A stretch of DNA of 64,000 nt from positions 62,001-126,000 of the forward strand of contig CASGEL010000004.1 in NCBI GenBank assembly GCA_949300485.1, given 5' to 3'. The position numbers were made by a program, and so were the translations under genes. The notes under the pieces were generated by a model. The model saw only the letters and a list, made by a program, of their open reading frames with translations, did not search any database and had not been told where the DNA came from. Positions 61,995 to 64,000 of the stretch are shown in pieces. Origin of the DNA: an uncultured bacterium (lineage in GTDB: Bacteria > Cyanobacteriota > Vampirovibrionia > Gastranaerophilales > Gastranaerophilaceae). Numbering within the stretch: position 1 is the first letter of the stretch; each line of letters opens with the position of its first letter.

Positions 61995-62648
61995 ATGAAG
62001 AAGATTCTAATTATTGTGGCTTTAATGTTAATTACCAATTCTGCATTTGCATATGAATACAATAGTGAATTTAAAAATAACATCATCAAAGATGAACAAA
62101 TCGTAAAATATTGTCCATCAGAACAGATCTGGGGAGACAAATGCGCCGAAGAAAATAATATCCAATTTATTAAACGTATAACATATGGTAGTGGGGGATA
62201 CTCTATTTACGAAAAAGACAAAGCGCTTTATGACACCGACAGCACTCTTGAATTCATATATAATGATAAACTATACGGATATAATATGCATAAACTAAAA
62301 TTTTATAATCTTGAATTTGCAGACAATAAATTCAATAAAACAGAACTAAATACAGAACAAATTGCCGAAATATTTCCCAAAATTGCAATAATAAAAATTT
62401 CACAGTTTACAAATGGAGAACTTACACTATATAAACAAATCTTTAAAACAATAAGCTTTATGCTAGTTAATGATACAGATGAATTTTACTATAAATACCA
62501 ACTTGAAAACTACAACAAACAGGATGAATTAATACGTGGTATATTTGAAATTTCAAAAGCAGGAAATTATGTATACTCACATTTTGGAAGCAGAGATAAA
62601 TTATTTCCTACATTAACAATTCACATTAAAAATAAATTATTTGAATAA
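61995..62648 (+). CDS. exported protein of unknown function
   Basis: A 217-aa protein with a clear signal peptide (residues 1-19, SAFA|YEY) and GGAGG seven bases before the ATG. The mature part is polar, with paired cysteines (KYCPSEQIWGDKCAEE) that may form a disulfide, and alternating beta strands (DSTLEFIYNDKLYGYNMHKLKFYNLEF-like). There is no recognised domain. It is likely periplasmic. It nearly touches the convergent HNH-like gene (three bases apart). The 207-base divergent region upstream shows no gene. Confidence 0.75.
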   Translation: MKKILIIVALMLITNSAFAYEYNSEFKNNIIKDEQIVKYCPSEQIWGDKCAEENNIQFIKRITYGSGGYSIYEKDKALYDTDSTLEFIYNDKLYGYNMHKLKFYNLEFADNKFNKTELNTEQIAEIFPKIAIIKISQFTNGELTLYKQIFKTISFMLVNDTDEFYYKYQLENYNKQDELIRGIFEISKAGNYVYSHFGSRDKLFPTLTIHIKNKLFE

Positions 62649-62651
62649 AAT

Positions 62652-64000
62652 TTATTTCTTTATCTTTCCATACTTTGTTGTAGATTTATTCAAATTTTCA
62701 TCAGCCTTGAGATTTTCAATAGCAGCATCCAAGGCTGCTTTTTTATTATCAAGAGTCAATTTTGAATATTCTTTTTGATCATCAGCCAGAGCAAGTTTAT
62801 CCGATATAATACGTTTTTCTTTCTTTAAAGCCTTAAAGACTTTTTGTAATTCATCAAGTTTAGCATTTACATCATCCAGTTTACTTCTCATATCATAATA
62901 ATTTTTAAGCTGCTCGATATAAATGGCTTCTGCATTCTGATAAGCTGATCGAGATTGATTTTCTCTAAATTTTAAAAGGTTTCTAATTTTGATTTTCAAA
63001 AAATTGTCTGATGAGTTTAATAATACGTCTTTAACATCAATAGGATAGTCATCATAGCCTATAAGTTTTCCATGCTTTACAAATGTAATTACCTTATTTA
63101 TTTGTTTTTGAAGGTTTACCTTCATTTCCGGATGAATTTTTAAATACTGAGGATATGAAATATCTGCTCGCTCTCCATTACATTGCTTACAAAGCATAAT
63201 TCCGTTTGAAATACTATCAGATCCATTTTTACTTTTAGCAACAATATGTTCAAATGTTGCCTGTAATTCCCTTATAAAGTATTCAACAATATCCATATCA
63301 GTTTTATTGTATTTGCCTGCTTCTGCAATAAACCTATGAACAATATTACTTTCGCCGTATGGCAGACGGGATATATAATTCATTATTTCCCTTTTTAGAT
63401 TATCCTGTAATTTTGAAGAATAATCTTTATACAATTCATCTACTAACAGTTTTTTAATATGAGGTTTATAGTATTCATTATTTATAACAGCTAAAGCTTT
63501 TGAGTTTACGGATTGAATTTCCCTAATTTCTTGCGCTGTCATTTTGGGATATAAGTTTCTCAATGCTTTAAATATAGCAATTCGCTGTTTCATTTCAGCT
63601 TTTTGGTTTTTATCAAACTGATTGGTATGATATTTTATAACTTCCGGCATGCTAAAAATCTCTGCGAACGTTTTATTTGGATACTTTAAAGAATATCTGT
63701 TAAGTGTACTTAGAATTTCCTTGTTGTAATCATTGAAAAGTTCATAGTAACGTTCTAAACGCTTCATAACAGCGGGTGATTTTACTGTAATTGACTCAGA
63801 GAGTAAAGCTATTTTTGAGATTTCAAGCTGTGTATCATTTTGAAAAGTCTTAATTTTTGACAATGCCTCAGGAGTTTTAACTAGACTTGAAATACTTTTT
63901 TTAGGAGCAGTAACTGACAATTCTTTTAAAAATTTAAAAGCCTCTGTATCCTTATACGGCTGTAGTAATCCATTTTCAAGTACTCTTTTTGAGCCTGCTG
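62652..64000 (-). CDS. HNH-nuclease-like protein, N-terminus beyond right edge
   Basis: The frame stays open from the stop at 62652 to the right edge (449 codons visible). A TTG at 63918-63920 could act as a start, but the 26 codons before it (KRVLENGLLQPYKDTEAF...) continue the same coding style, so the gene is probably longer. Around plus positions 63170-63260 is a degenerate HNH zinc-finger region. EHIVAKSKNGSDSISNGIM is followed by LCKQCNGERAD, close to the DHI..lS.GG.n...N....C..CN pattern. The last ~90 residues form a long coiled coil (KLDELQKVFKALKKEKRII). It could be a nuclease or a structural zinc protein. Confidence 0.65.
   Translation of the reverse strand, partial: AGSKRVLENGLLQPYKDTEAFKFLKELSVTAPKKSISSLVKTPEALSKIKTFQNDTQLEISKIALLSESITVKSPAVMKRLERYYELFNDYNKEILSTLNRYSLKYPNKTFAEIFSMPEVIKYHTNQFDKNQKAEMKQRIAIFKALRNLYPKMTAQEIREIQSVNSKALAVINNEYYKPHIKKLLVDELYKDYSSKLQDNLKREIMNYISRLPYGESNIVHRFIAEAGKYNKTDMDIVEYFIRELQATFEHIVAKSKNGSDSISNGIMLCKQCNGERADISYPQYLKIHPEMKVNLQKQINKVITFVKHGKLIGYDDYPIDVKDVLLNSSDNFLKIKIRNLLKFRENQSRSAYQNAEAIYIEQLKNYYDMRSKLDDVNAKLDELQKVFKALKKEKRIISDKLALADDQKEYSKLTLDNKKAALDAAIENLKADENLNKSTTKYGKIKK

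Noticed and set aside
63918-63920. TTG as the true start of the HNH-like protein
   Set aside because: The coding frame and amino-acid style continue upstream to the window edge, and no ribosome binding site precedes the TTG.

Overview
The window is AT-rich, densely packed, genetic code 11 DNA with almost no intergenic space. The gene set points to a gut-type non-photosynthetic cyanobacterial relative (Vampirovibrionia/'Melainabacteria', most likely Gastranaerophilales). Cyanobacteria-like families are present: an AMIN-type amidase, DUF3326, the TIGR03960 radical-SAM/DUF2344 fusion followed by RNase E/G, and a CHASE2 adenylate cyclase. They sit beside a Gram-negative envelope (RND pump with TolC), meso-DAP peptidoglycan (MurE with DNPR), anaerobic/fermentative enzymes (Fe-S serine dehydratase, split glycine decarboxylase, DUF2229 protein) and a GH38 mannosidase. 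No photosynthesis genes are seen. The lineage call is inference from gene content.

Layout. 1-3151 (minus): sugar and surface-polymer genes, comprising an edge-truncated unknown gene, csaB, a kdgK-like kinase and a divergent KDPG-aldolase-like protein. 3213-7963: CHASE2 cyclase, a free-standing FlhA/FHIPEP C-domain protein, YajQ and small unknown proteins. 7977-14459 (plus): radical SAM, RNase E/G, two small membrane/pilin-like proteins and serine dehydratase subunits. 14534-16829: AAA ATPase, a long control region, tRNA-Arg(ACG) and a 65-aa LuxR-type regulator. 16880-26182: a cell-wall region (AMIN amidase, murI, DUF3326, SH3-amidase, ftsI, murE, compact nagA). 27129-30084: ilvD-uppS-rdgB. 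30193-35920: RND tripartite efflux operon. 36020-43122: small proteins, GH38 mannosidase, glmS, ferredoxin, thrB. 43233-47218: MnmD-like methyltransferase with a large Asn-rich insert, coupled FAD oxidoreductase, CoA-disulfide-reductase-like enzyme. 47265-56725: dnaX, ldcA, tandem Usp, sigma factor, gcvPB, DUF2229 protein, membrane protein, miaA, YhcH. 56780-64000: a giant Cys-rich pseudopilin, a transketolase N-half, a WecG/TagA glycosyltransferase, secreted unknown proteins, and an HNH-like protein that runs off the right edge.

How the genes work together. The dominant themes are envelope construction (amino-sugar supply by glmS/nagA, glutamate racemase, MurE, FtsI, amidases, UppS, LdcA, CsaB, WecG/TagA) and amino-acid/sugar catabolism. 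Several genes without a Shine-Dalgarno have a TATAAT-type -10 box ending about six bases before the start codon, which predicts leaderless mRNAs. The most unusual items are the soluble FlhA-C homologue, the 794-aa Cys-rich pseudopilin, the MnmD domain split by an Asn-rich insert, the HNH-like edge protein, and two operator-like dyad systems at the AAA ATPase and amiC promoters.
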